A DNA stretch of 13,165 bases from Geoglobus sp. (lineage in GTDB: Archaea; Halobacteriota; Archaeoglobi; Archaeoglobales; Archaeoglobaceae). The notes beneath the pieces are model-generated. The model worked only from the letters and a program-made list of their open reading frames with translations. It was not told the origin of the DNA and did not search any database. The stretch is taken from assembly GCA_015523645.1 (NCBI GenBank), contig WAJY01000243.1:1-13165 (forward strand). Direction: 5' to 3'. Both the position numbers and the translations under genes were made by a program. Below, in pieces: positions 1-6,579 of this stretch. Every line of letters begins with the position of its first letter. Position 1 is the first letter of the stretch.

Positions 1-168
1 AGCTATGCTTTTAGGACTTCTCCTGATCCTCCTCCTTCTCTTTCCATCTGAAGTGTATTTCTGATTTGGTCCAGGTTTCTTGTAGTTTTGATACTTCGGT
101 GGTACAAGTCTTGTCTGTCCTCTCCTATTTTTTATTTTGATCCACTGGGTTGTGCCCGTTTTTCCCAT
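1..168 (-). CDS. Small basic protein, DUF5350-like (partial)
   Basis: Reading the minus strand from ATG at 168-166 gives 56 uninterrupted codons to the window edge, so the C-terminus is missing. The protein begins MGKTGTTQWIKIKNRRGQ, has a KKPGPNQKYTS stretch near residues 33-43, and then a run of arginines (about residues 46-53). It is strongly basic with no membrane segment, which suits a protein that binds RNA or ribosomes. The MGKTGT start and the PGPNQ motif resemble the short archaeal DUF5350 family as I remember it; no function is established that I know of. It diverges from the ArsR-like gene at 294. A TATA-like box at 189-198 lies about 26 bases upstream of the ATG and no Shine-Dalgarno site is visible, so a leaderless transcript is likely. 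That it is a real gene is fairly sure; the family name is less so. Confidence 0.7.
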   Translation of the reverse strand, partial: MGKTGTTQWIKIKNRRGQTRLVPPKYQNYKKPGPNQKYTSDGKRRRRIRRSPKSIA

Positions 169-188
169 ATCCCAGCCTTTCTCAATGC

Positions 189-198
189 AATTTAAAAA
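189..198 (-). promoter_or_regulatory. TATA-like box for the 1-168 gene
   Basis: Read on the minus strand this is TTTTTAAATT, centred about 26 bases before the ATG at 168. This spacing would place the transcription start at or next to the start codon. It was found by eye only. Confidence 0.45.
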
Positions 199-260
199 AA
201 TTTTGGTTATTTTACCGAATGGCTTTTACCTGAGAAGAACTTTAGAGAGATAATGCAAAA

Positions 261-269
261 TAATAAATA
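261..269 (+). promoter_or_regulatory. TATA-like box for the 294 regulator gene
   Basis: TAATAAATA lies in an AT-rich block (257-270) centred about 29 bases before the ATG at 294. There is no Shine-Dalgarno-like sequence between it and the ATG, which fits a leaderless transcript. Confidence 0.45.
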
Positions 270-293
270 TCGCAGGCTTGTAGAGTTTTGTGA

Positions 294-809
294 ATGGTAA
301 GAAGGGCTAAGCTTGTTAATGATGCAGTGGAACTTGTACCTGTTTTACAGCTCTTCTCCACAGAAACCTACAGGAAAGTTTATGAAACACTCCTCAACGA
401 ATGGAAAACCTATGATGAGCTTAAACAGCTCTATGGAGATGGGGTTGATGAGGCATTAAAGATTCTGAAAAACGCAGGAATGCTTGAAGTTAAGTGGAGA
501 ATGCCGTCAGAACCGGTTAGCAAGCCAGAGAAGGAATATCATGTCAGCTACACACATCTGAGCATAAACGTTTACATTTCCCTGAAAGACCTCAACACAA
601 TTCTCAATGCAATCTTCATGGCTGAGGATGAGGAGAGCGAGATAGTTGGGAAGATTGTGGAACAGATAGCAAAGGGGAGAATGTCTGTTCAGCACATAAG
701 CAGAGAAACAGGCATGGATTCGTTGTTCATCAGGGCTATTGCAAAGAAGTCTCTGAAGCTTTCTCTAAAGGGTCAGCTCGTTGAAATGGCAAAGGAAGAT
801 GAGCTATAG
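294..809 (+). CDS. ArsR-like winged-helix transcription regulator (COG4738 type)
   Basis: This 171-residue soluble protein resembles the archaeal predicted regulators of COG4738, known mainly from methanogens and Archaeoglobi. Shared features are the N-terminal LVNDAVELVPVLQLFSTETY segment (residues 7-26), a winged-helix-like region over about residues 25-75 (TYDELKQLYG, then EALKILKNAGMLEVKWRMP), the central KEYHVSYTHLSINVYISLKDL stretch and a second helix-turn-helix-like segment near 130-155 (SVQHISRETGMDSLFIRAIA). It probably binds DNA, but its target and any ligand are unknown. The ATG at 294 is the first start after a TATA-like box. Its 3' end overlaps the DUF504 gene, so the two are likely co-transcribed. 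Whether it controls itself, its divergent neighbour or the argH-gatD genes cannot be read from the sequence. Confidence 0.85.
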   Translation: MVRRAKLVNDAVELVPVLQLFSTETYRKVYETLLNEWKTYDELKQLYGDGVDEALKILKNAGMLEVKWRMPSEPVSKPEKEYHVSYTHLSINVYISLKDLNTILNAIFMAEDEESEIVGKIVEQIAKGRMSVQHISRETGMDSLFIRAIAKKSLKLSLKGQLVEMAKEDEL

Positions 810-1026
810 CATAAAGCAGATGCTTGACAAGCTTAAATGGCACCCTAAATTCGATTTTTCCCGTGTTGTGGTTAGATACGTTGACAGACCGAAGGGTTTG
901 AGCGAGCTTAGGGGAAATGAGATCAGGGATGTGGGTCACAAGTTCATATACACTGAAAGTTTTGCCATTCCCCATCACAGGGTTGTGGAGATAATCTATG
1001 ACGGAAGGGTAATCTGGAAAAGATAA
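799..1026 (+). CDS. DUF504 / MJ1316-domain protein
   Basis: This 75-residue protein matches the DUF504 (UPF0248) family, also described as the MJ1316 RNA cyclic-group end recognition domain. The hallmarks visible are LDKLKWHPKFDFSRVVVRYVD near the N-terminus, a GxEIRDVGHKFI segment, and the C-terminal IPHHRVVEIIYDGRVIWKR. In other organisms the domain is fused to RNA-processing enzymes, so a role in recognising RNA ends is a family-based proposal and not something shown here. The ATG at 799 fits known relatives; the frame is also open upstream to a TTG at 781, but that extension does not resemble the family. The start overlaps the last codons of the regulator gene, with a weak purine-rich site (AAGGAAG) almost touching it, so translation is probably coupled. 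Confidence 0.88.
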   Translation: MSYSIKQMLDKLKWHPKFDFSRVVVRYVDRPKGLSELRGNEIRDVGHKFIYTESFAIPHHRVVEIIYDGRVIWKR

Positions 1027-1027
1027 A

Positions 1028-1035
1028 GTTATAAG
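1028..1035 (+). promoter_or_regulatory. TATA-like box before argH
   Basis: GTTATAAG lies just after the DUF504 stop codon and is centred about 27 bases before the argH ATG. If used, argH would have its own leaderless transcript in addition to any read-through from the genes upstream. Confidence 0.4.
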
Positions 1036-1057
1036 GAAGGACATTGTTTTTTGGAAG

Positions 1058-2512
1058 ATGCCTGTGAGAAGCAGATTTGAAAAGGAGATGGATGAGATAG
1101 CTTTAGCATTGACAAGCTCAATGGATTCTGATGAGAACATATTCATTTATGACATACTTGTTGATTATGCCCACGTTCTAATGCTCGCAAAACGTGGAAT
1201 AATAAGTGAGAAATCAGCCGCCAGCATCTTTCGGGCTTTAAAGAAAATAATGGAGGATGGCTTTGATTCTCTTTCAAAAAGCTATGAAGACGTTCACGAG
1301 GCAATTGAGGCTAAGATTACAGAGATTGCGGGAGAAGATGGAATGTGGTTGCATACAGGAAGGAGCAGAAATGACGAGGTTGCAACCTGTCTCAGAATGT
1401 ATGCAAGGGACAGAATCCTCCAAGTTCTCTTCACCCTTTTGGACTTAAGGTCCACACTGCTGAGGCTAGCAAAAAAGCACATGAATGATATAATGCCGGG
1501 ATTTACCCATTTGCAGTATGCCCAGCCAACTAAGCTGTCCCATCACATCCTAGCATATCATGATATGATTACGAGGGACTTTGAGAGGTTTTTAAATGTC
1601 TTTGAGAGAACAAATCTCTCTCCTCTTGGATCTTCAGCATTCTCAGGAACATCTTTCAACATTGACAGGGAGATGACAGCAAGATTGCTTGGGTTCAATG
1701 GAATAGTTGAGAATTCTTTGGATGGTGTCTCTTCTCGTGATTTTCTGATTGAATGTGTATTTGCCTGCTCATCTCTTATGCTCTCTCTAAGCAGGATATG
1801 TGAGGAGTTGATACTATGGGCGAGCGAGTTTGACTTTATCGAGCTTCCAGATGAGTTCTCTTCCTCTTCAAGCATCATGCCTCAGAAAAAGAACCCTGAT
1901 ACTGCTGAGCTTATTAGGGCTAAGGCTGGAACCCTGATTGGTTTGCTCACATCTGCAATGTCGATATACAAGGCAATGCCTTTTGCATACAACAGAGACT
2001 TTCAGGAGATGAACAGCTTGCTTTATTCTGCATTCGAAATTGCAATTTTGTCCTCAAGGGCTATGTCTGAGATGATAGAAAGAGCGAGGTTCAAGACCGA
2101 TGTTATGGAGAAAAAGGCTGGGAAGAGCTTCTCAATCGCAACTGAGATAACAAACATCTTGACTGAGAAGGGCATACCTTTCAGAGTTTCCCACAAAATT
2201 GTTGGTGAGCTGGCAAAAAATGAAATCTTCAGTCCAAAGGCAGAAGATGTTCTGAGAGTTGCAAGAAAGTTCGGTTTTGACGTTGAACTGAGTGACTATG
2301 AGCTTGAAAATGTGAGTAATTGCAGATTGGCTGTTGAAAAAAGGAAATCTGTTGGAGGGACATCCTCTGAAAACATAGAAAGAATGATAAAATCTAGAGT
2401 TGAGGCTCTTGAGAGAGATGAAGAAAATCTGGCAAAGCTGAAGGCTGAGATTGATTCTGCTATTGAGGAGCTTTGGAGAGAGGTTGAGGCTTATGAAGGC
2501 AAAATGGGTTAA
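1058..2512 (+). CDS. argH: Argininosuccinate lyase
   Basis: ArgH splits argininosuccinate into arginine and fumarate, the last step of arginine synthesis, in the cytoplasm as a homotetramer. The 484-residue length is normal for the fumarase/aspartase superfamily. The N-terminal RFEKEMDEIALALTSSMDSD segment, TGRSRNDEVAT at 100-110, the THLQYAQP block with the putative catalytic His151, SPLGSSAFSGTSFNIDRE near 188-205, and the flexible active-site loop SSSIMPQKKNPD at 270-281 all support the call. The usual glycine opening the superfamily signature is serine (270) here. The ATG at 1058 gives an N-terminus like that of relatives. The 3' end overlaps gatD by 20 bases, so the two genes form an operon. 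No arginine-pathway partner gene is in the window. Confidence 0.97.
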   Translation: MPVRSRFEKEMDEIALALTSSMDSDENIFIYDILVDYAHVLMLAKRGIISEKSAASIFRALKKIMEDGFDSLSKSYEDVHEAIEAKITEIAGEDGMWLHTGRSRNDEVATCLRMYARDRILQVLFTLLDLRSTLLRLAKKHMNDIMPGFTHLQYAQPTKLSHHILAYHDMITRDFERFLNVFERTNLSPLGSSAFSGTSFNIDREMTARLLGFNGIVENSLDGVSSRDFLIECVFACSSLMLSLSRICEELILWASEFDFIELPDEFSSSSSIMPQKKNPDTAELIRAKAGTLIGLLTSAMSIYKAMPFAYNRDFQEMNSLLYSAFEIAILSSRAMSEMIERARFKTDVMEKKAGKSFSIATEITNILTEKGIPFRVSHKIVGELAKNEIFSPKAEDVLRVARKFGFDVELSDYELENVSNCRLAVEKRKSVGGTSSENIERMIKSRVEALERDEENLAKLKAEIDSAIEELWREVEAYEGKMG

Positions 2513-3707
2513 AATAAAAGCTAAGGGAAGAATTTTTGAAGGAATAGCCATGCCTTCTGAGGAAGATAAAATTGTTTTAAAGCTGGAGAGTGGATACAAT
2601 GTGGGTTTCTATAATTATGAGATAGTTGAGGAAAAAGACTTGGAGATAGAAGCTGTAACACCTCCTGAAGTAAAAAGGAAAGAGGGGCTGAAAGATGTAA
2701 AGGTTATATCTACAGGGGGAACAATAGCGAGCAAGGTTGATTATACAACTGGAGCGGTAACAAGTCAGTTCACAGCTGAGGAAATAGTATCAGACATCCC
2801 GGAGCTTGCGGAGATATGCAACATAGATGCAGAGCTTCTCTACAACATACTTAGCGAGAACATGAAGCCTGAGAACTGGATAACCCTTGCTAGGAGGGTT
2901 TACAGATCAATTAAGGAAGGCTATGAGGGTGTGATAATAACCCATGGCACAGACACCATGCACTACTCCTCCTCAGCCCTAGCCTTCATGCTGAGAACAC
3001 CAAAGCCTGTTGTTTTTGTTGGGGCTCAGAGAAGCAGTGACAGACCGAGCAGCGATGCAAGCATGAACATGATCTGTTCAGCCCATGCAGCACTGAGCGA
3101 TCTTGGTGAGGTTGTTGTAGTCATGCACGCAACAACCAGTGATGATTTTTGCCACATTCACAGGGGTGTTAAGGTAAGGAAGAATCACACATCAAGGAGA
3201 GATGCCTTTCAAAGCATAAATTACCCACCTATAGGGAAGGTGTGGATGGATGGGAGGATTGAATGGATTGGAGAGAGGTTCAGAAGGAATGAAAGGGAGC
3301 TTGAGCTATACGACAAGCTTGAGGAGAAGGTAATTCTGATAAAATACTTTCCGGGTTTGAAGCCAGATATTCTCGACTACTATTATGAAAATGGATACAG
3401 GGGATTTGTAATTGAGGGAACAGGACTCGGGCATGTGTCAACAGACTGGATAGAAACCTTGGAGAGAATAGCTGAGAACAGTCTTGTTGTCATGACATCC
3501 CAATGTCTTTGGGGCAGGGTTTGTGACAGGGTTTATGACACAGGCAGGTACTTGCTTAAGGCTGGTGTAATTGAGGGAGAGGACATGCTTCCAGAAACTG
3601 CATTGGTAAAGGTCATGTGGCTTCTTGCAAATTACGATCTTGAGGATGCAAGAAAGCTTGTGAAAGAGAATCTTGTGGGTGAGATAAATTACAGAACATC
3701 CTACTGA
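2493..3707 (+). CDS. gatD: Glutamyl-tRNA(Gln) amidotransferase subunit D
   Basis: GatD is the archaeal asparaginase-like subunit that releases ammonia from an amide donor; with GatE it converts Glu-tRNA(Gln) to Gln-tRNA(Gln). The 404-residue protein has a small N-terminal beta domain (about 1-55), then an L-asparaginase fold. Visible active-site blocks are VISTGGTIAS (nucleophile Thr74 expected), THGTDTM (Thr153-Asp154) and VRKNHTSRRDAF with Lys230. The N-terminal extension and the GAQRSSDRPSSDA block distinguish it from plain asparaginases. I chose the ATG at 2493 (MKAKWVKIKAKGRIFEG), which overlaps argH; the frame stays open upstream to 2451, but those residues look like argH shadow. GatE is not in this window. 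Its stop overlaps the convergent thioesterase gene's end by 7 bases. Confidence 0.96.
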   Translation: MKAKWVKIKAKGRIFEGIAMPSEEDKIVLKLESGYNVGFYNYEIVEEKDLEIEAVTPPEVKRKEGLKDVKVISTGGTIASKVDYTTGAVTSQFTAEEIVSDIPELAEICNIDAELLYNILSENMKPENWITLARRVYRSIKEGYEGVIITHGTDTMHYSSSALAFMLRTPKPVVFVGAQRSSDRPSSDASMNMICSAHAALSDLGEVVVVMHATTSDDFCHIHRGVKVRKNHTSRRDAFQSINYPPIGKVWMDGRIEWIGERFRRNERELELYDKLEEKVILIKYFPGLKPDILDYYYENGYRGFVIEGTGLGHVSTDWIETLERIAENSLVVMTSQCLWGRVCDRVYDTGRYLLKAGVIEGEDMLPETALVKVMWLLANYDLEDARKLVKENLVGEINYRTSY

Positions 3708-4063
3708 TTTGATGTTTTGAAGGTAATTGCACTTCCCTTTGCTATAAGCTCATCACCCCTTCTCACTCTAAGATCATAGAAAACCAATCTCTTCCCATGA
3801 ACCCTTTCAGCCTCTCCTACCAGCTTGTCGTCAACAAATGCTGGCTTGAGATAATCTATTTTTATTGTCACCGCAACTCTCCTTGTATCATAATTTGCAG
3901 CTAGAGCCAGTGCAGAGTCTGCGATTGAGAAGATGAAAGCTCCATGAGCAGTTCCATGTAAGTTTGTAAACTCCCTTCTAACCCTGCCTGTCACTCTTGC
4001 ATACCCCTCTCTTACCTCCTCGACCTCTATTCCCAGATGGCTGGAAAAGCTGTCAGATCTCAT
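3701..4063 (-). CDS. PaaI-like hotdog-fold thioesterase
   Basis: The 120-residue size and sequence match PaaI-type hotdog thioesterases, which hydrolyse acyl-CoA esters. The key block is NLHGTAHGAFIFSIADSALALA, with Asn34, His40-Gly41 and Asp49 at the positions of the catalytic HGG...D motif. IDYLKPAF and the C-terminal GKRLVFYDLRVRRGDELIAKG strands follow in the usual order. The ATG at 4063 is preceded by AGAGGA with an 8-base spacer; a TTG at 4081 in frame is a poorer start. The gene overlaps the end of the U32 gene at 4053, so it is the last gene of the U32 operon. Its substrate is unknown; the operon suggests an aromatic or quinone-related acyl-CoA, but that is speculation. Confidence 0.9.
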   Translation of the reverse strand: MRSDSFSSHLGIEVEEVREGYARVTGRVRREFTNLHGTAHGAFIFSIADSALALAANYDTRRVAVTIKIDYLKPAFVDDKLVGEAERVHGKRLVFYDLRVRRGDELIAKGSAITFKTSNQ

Positions 4064-5012
4064 TGGCTTTTCCTCTTGCAACCTTCATAAGCTCAAGGGT
4101 TCTCTTGAGTCTTTCAGCGTCTCTTTTCTCTGCCAGCTCCCTTAATTCACCTCTGTATGCCTCAACATCAACCTCTCCTCTCTCAGCAAACTCATCTATG
4201 AATCTTCTGTAAACCCCAACCAGGTCATGAATCAAGCTAATGCTGTACTCCCTTCCCTGTATCTTCAGGCAATCAACTCCCCTTCTTATCATCTCGGGTA
4301 TCTCATCAAGCAAAAGGAACATGTCGTTTGGAAGCTGAAAATGTGATGCATAAATCTCCTCACCGCTCAATCTCCAGTCAAAGAGACATGGTCTGAAGCA
4401 AACACCACCTCTGTTTGGACTGCCTATGTAATAAGCCTTCCCATCAAGATCCTCATATCTTAATGCCTTGTAGCTACTCATCCAGCATCTGCCGAGATAT
4501 GTAAAATCAGTATTTGCATGAATCAAAACCTCAACCCCCATTCCAGTATAGGCTTTTATTTCCATCATCTCCTCTATACTCATCTTGCAATCTGCAACAA
4601 ACATGTCTGCTCCTGATTCTTTGTATAGAAGAGCCTCTTCCTTGTTCAGAATGCTTGCTCCGATGCTTGCAACAATTTTAAGATCTGGATATCTTTCTTC
4701 GGTTATTCTCATCAATCCTATGTCGTTAAGAATTATTGCGTCGATCCCAATGCTGTAAAGGAAATCAAGTCTTTCGACAAACATCCTCTCCTCTCCTGCC
4801 TTTGGCATTGCATTCACAGCAGCTCTAAGGTATCCGCCATAATCATGCGCAATATTGACTGCTTTTTTCAGCTCCTCATCACCCATCTCGTATTTTTTGC
4901 TTCTCCTGCTCCATCCCTTGACTCCAGAATAAACGCTATCAGCTCCAGCCCTAAAAACAGCCTCAACCATTTCAACACTTCCGCCTGGTGCGAGCAATTC
5001 AACCACAATCAT
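4053..5012 (-). CDS. U32-family protein, UbiU-like
   Basis: This 319-residue protein is a U32-family member. The family is annotated as peptidase, but its best-studied members (UbiU/UbiV, TrhP, RlhA) are Fe-S proteins in oxygen-independent hydroxylation. It has the typical N-terminus ELLAPGGSVEMVEAVFRAGA followed by SVYSGVKGWSRR, a central ASIGASILN strand, the GRCWMSSY block (Cys176), a GGVCFRPCLFDW block (Cys205, Cys209) and VDCLKIQGRE (Cys248). The cysteine expected 7 residues before Cys176 is Asp169. Translation probably starts at the ATG at 5012, which overlaps the previous stop as TGATG; a GTG at 5006 with GAGGTGAT just upstream is an alternative. It lies third in a four-gene operon. 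Confidence 0.9.
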   Translation of the reverse strand: MIVVELLAPGGSVEMVEAVFRAGADSVYSGVKGWSRRSKKYEMGDEELKKAVNIAHDYGGYLRAAVNAMPKAGEERMFVERLDFLYSIGIDAIILNDIGLMRITEERYPDLKIVASIGASILNKEEALLYKESGADMFVADCKMSIEEMMEIKAYTGMGVEVLIHANTDFTYLGRCWMSSYKALRYEDLDGKAYYIGSPNRGGVCFRPCLFDWRLSGEEIYASHFQLPNDMFLLLDEIPEMIRRGVDCLKIQGREYSISLIHDLVGVYRRFIDEFAERGEVDVEAYRGELRELAEKRDAERLKRTLELMKVARGKANEI

Positions 5013-5878
5013 CACCTCGAAACATAAATCTGCCCGGCTTTGTTGAAGTAATATCCATTTGCTATTCCATTCTCTGAAAGAGCCTTGAGGGATTCAAAAT
5101 CGGACCTTGAAAAACCATCATCAATGAGCCTTCTGTAAATGCTACCAACCCTCTCTCTGTATCCGATTCTTTCGGTTACAGCCTCAATTCTGAATGCATC
5201 GGCAAACTCAAGCTTGTCAATGTGCTCGTACATGCATATGTCCTTCCCGCTTAGCGTTGCATGTCCGAAAGGCTTTAAAACTAGATCTTCGCTTTTGAAG
5301 TACATCTCTTCCCTGCAAATCTTTGGGCAATCCCTTCCGACAATCTTAGAAAACCTCTTCAAGAAGCACTCGTGACCTATTCCAACAGGAATCTTTCCAT
5401 GAACAACAACCTCTATCTCCACTCCCACGTCCTTCATCTTCTCAATGTCCTCAATGGAAAGCTCGTATGCTGGAACGATTCTTGAAACTCCTATGCTGTA
5501 TAGCAGTTCTGCAGTTGAGACTGTGTATATGTTTGTCAGACCACCTGCATGCACCTTGACATCAGGGTACTCCTTTGTCAGATACCTTATTATCCCAAGG
5601 TTGCTCGCCTCGATAGCATCACAGAGATCAGAAACGGTTTCAACGAGCCTGTAAATCTTTTCTAGATCTTTGTTTCTTGGGACTGCGAAGGTGGTTACGT
5701 ATGTCTTCTTTTTCAGTGATCTCAGAATCTCAATACCTGCCTCAAGGTCATGAAGATTGGAGACGAAATTTCCCTCGTATTCCCAGCAGTAGGGCATTCC
5801 GAGATAAATTCCATCATAGGGTTTTATGCTGCATTCGCTCATCCCCTCAAGGTTTGGGATGTTTGTTGTCAGTTCCAT
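5012..5878 (-). CDS. U32-family protein, UbiV-like
   Basis: A 288-residue U32-family protein whose cysteine layout follows UbiV. Cys31 sits in YLGMPYCWEYEG, and Cys171, Cys184 and Cys188 sit in GHECFLKRFSKIVGRDCPKIC, giving the C-x12-C-x3-C spacing recalled for the UbiV [4Fe-4S] site. Other family features are the HAGGLTNIYTVSTAELLYSIG strand-helix unit near 110-130 and VVVHGKIPVGIG before the cysteines. UbiV works as a heterodimer with UbiU in bacterial ubiquinone hydroxylation; archaea lack ubiquinone, so the substrate must differ. The ATG at 5878 has a strong Shine-Dalgarno site (GGGGTGAT, 5884-5891) 5 bases upstream, inside the preceding gene's end. Its stop overlaps the next gene's start, which suggests coupled, stoichiometric synthesis with the UbiU-like partner. 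Confidence 0.88.
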   Translation of the reverse strand: MELTTNIPNLEGMSECSIKPYDGIYLGMPYCWEYEGNFVSNLHDLEAGIEILRSLKKKTYVTTFAVPRNKDLEKIYRLVETVSDLCDAIEASNLGIIRYLTKEYPDVKVHAGGLTNIYTVSTAELLYSIGVSRIVPAYELSIEDIEKMKDVGVEIEVVVHGKIPVGIGHECFLKRFSKIVGRDCPKICREEMYFKSEDLVLKPFGHATLSGKDICMYEHIDKLEFADAFRIEAVTERIGYRERVGSIYRRLIDDGFSRSDFESLKALSENGIANGYYFNKAGQIYVSR

Positions 5879-6476
5879 GCTCTATCACCCCCATTCCCTT
5901 GATCTGCCTGATCTCATACTTAAGCAGATCTCCACCAACATCATACTCAATGAGCTTTGGCTTGAACGTTACACTTCCAACCCTCTTCTGGTTATAAAAC
6001 ACCTCCCATTTTTTCCCGCATTCCATCCTACACTCCCCATCTCTCTTTACACTTTTTCCTGAAAGGTAAGAGGAGAGGAAGCATTTTCCCTTGTAGAACA
6101 TCTCAACAAATGCCTTCCTGAAAACTTCGATTTTCACATCTTTTTTTTCAAAGCTCTCCACCTCTTCATTCAATTCTGGTGGTAAAACCACAGCATATGC
6201 TCCAAGCTCCTCATAAAACTCCAGATCGTGATTGTTCAGCGGGTTTAACCCAACACTAGCTGTTACCTTCTTTTCTCTTGAAATCCTTGCAATTGAAGCT
6301 ATTTCATTCAGAACCACATGTTCGTGCTTCAAAGCCTTGCACATTCTTTCAAGATCCTCAGACTCCCTAACCCTATTCAGAACGACAGTGACCTCTTCCA
6401 TCCGGTTTATCTCATCCAGAGTGTATGCCTTTTTGTCTGAGTATCTGCTGTAGCCCTTTAATCCGACAAACCTCAC
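5847..6476 (-). CDS. Minimal U32-family-like protein
   Basis: This 209-residue protein is a shortened relative of the other two operon members. It opens directly at the second family block (RFVGLKGYSRYSDKKAYTLD), lacking the usual first strand and APGG motif. It keeps the VTASVGLNPLNNHDLEFYEELGA unit and a cysteine block, GKCFLSSY then GECRMECGKKW, with Cys132, Cys149 and Cys153. It ends soon after the strand that carries the fourth cysteine in relatives (here LLKYEIRQIKG). The frame is clean, so it is not an obvious pseudogene. I chose GTG 6476 because a TATA-like box at 6498-6507 is about 26 bases away, predicting a leaderless start; an in-frame TTG at 6485 is an alternative. First gene of the operon, overlapping the next by 32 bases. 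It may be a structural or regulatory subunit. Confidence 0.8.
   Translation of the reverse strand: MRFVGLKGYSRYSDKKAYTLDEINRMEEVTVVLNRVRESEDLERMCKALKHEHVVLNEIASIARISREKKVTASVGLNPLNNHDLEFYEELGAYAVVLPPELNEEVESFEKKDVKIEVFRKAFVEMFYKGKCFLSSYLSGKSVKRDGECRMECGKKWEVFYNQKRVGSVTFKPKLIEYDVGGDLLKYEIRQIKGMGVIEHGTDNKHPKP
5884..5891 (-). promoter_or_regulatory. Shine-Dalgarno site for the UbiV-like gene
   Basis: On the minus strand GGGGTGAT precedes the ATG at 5878 with a 5-base spacer, a near-perfect match to the archaeal 16S rRNA 3' end. It lies inside the 3' end of the upstream gene and decides the start. Confidence 0.75.
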
Positions 6477-6497
6477 GATAGCCAATGATTTATCATG

Positions 6498-6507
6498 ATT
6501 TATAAGT
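6498..6507 (-). promoter_or_regulatory. TATA-like box of the U32 operon
   Basis: Minus-strand ACTTATAAAT is centred about 26 bases before the GTG at 6476 and about 18 before the TTG at 6485. The spacing favours the GTG as a leaderless start. Confidence 0.5.
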
Positions 6508-6523
6508 TTTGTCTTGTGTAGAG

Positions 6524-6538
6524 GGTTTTTGAAAAACC
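6524..6538. repeat. Palindrome in divergent promoter region (possible operator)
   Basis: GGTTTTTGAAAAACC is a perfect inverted repeat of 7-base arms around one base. It lies between the TATA-like boxes of the U32 operon (6498-6507) and of the TPR gene (6547-6557), just upstream of both. The one-base centre makes an RNA hairpin unlikely, while a dimeric DNA-binding protein could use it. AT-rich palindromes also arise by chance. Confidence 0.5.
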
Positions 6539-6546
6539 GTAATCGG

Positions 6547-6557
6547 AAAATTTTTTA
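6547..6557 (+). promoter_or_regulatory. TATA-like box of the TPR gene
   Basis: AAAATTTTTTA is centred about 28 bases before the ATG at 6580, with no Shine-Dalgarno site between, consistent with a leaderless transcript. Confidence 0.4.
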
Positions 6558-6579
6558 CCAATGACATTTGCTTTTGTTT

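Noticed and set aside
736..1146. 136-codon minus-strand open frame opposite the DUF504 and argH start region
   Set aside because: It overlaps two clearly recognised genes on the other strand, its translation resembles no family, and it has no promoter or ribosome site.
1865..1905. Argininosuccinate lyase signature with serine instead of the usual first glycine
   Set aside because: From memory, archaeal ArgH proteins often have Thr or Ser here (TSSIMPQKKN), so it is not a sign of lost activity.
2451..2492. Upstream extension of gatD by 14 codons
   Set aside because: These codons lie within argH and do not resemble GatD; the ATG at 2493 matches the family N-terminus.
5677..5997. 106-codon plus-strand open frame opposite the UbiV-like gene
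   Set aside because: It is antisense to strongly supported coding sequence, and its composition (many S, P, R, L) is typical of a shadow frame.
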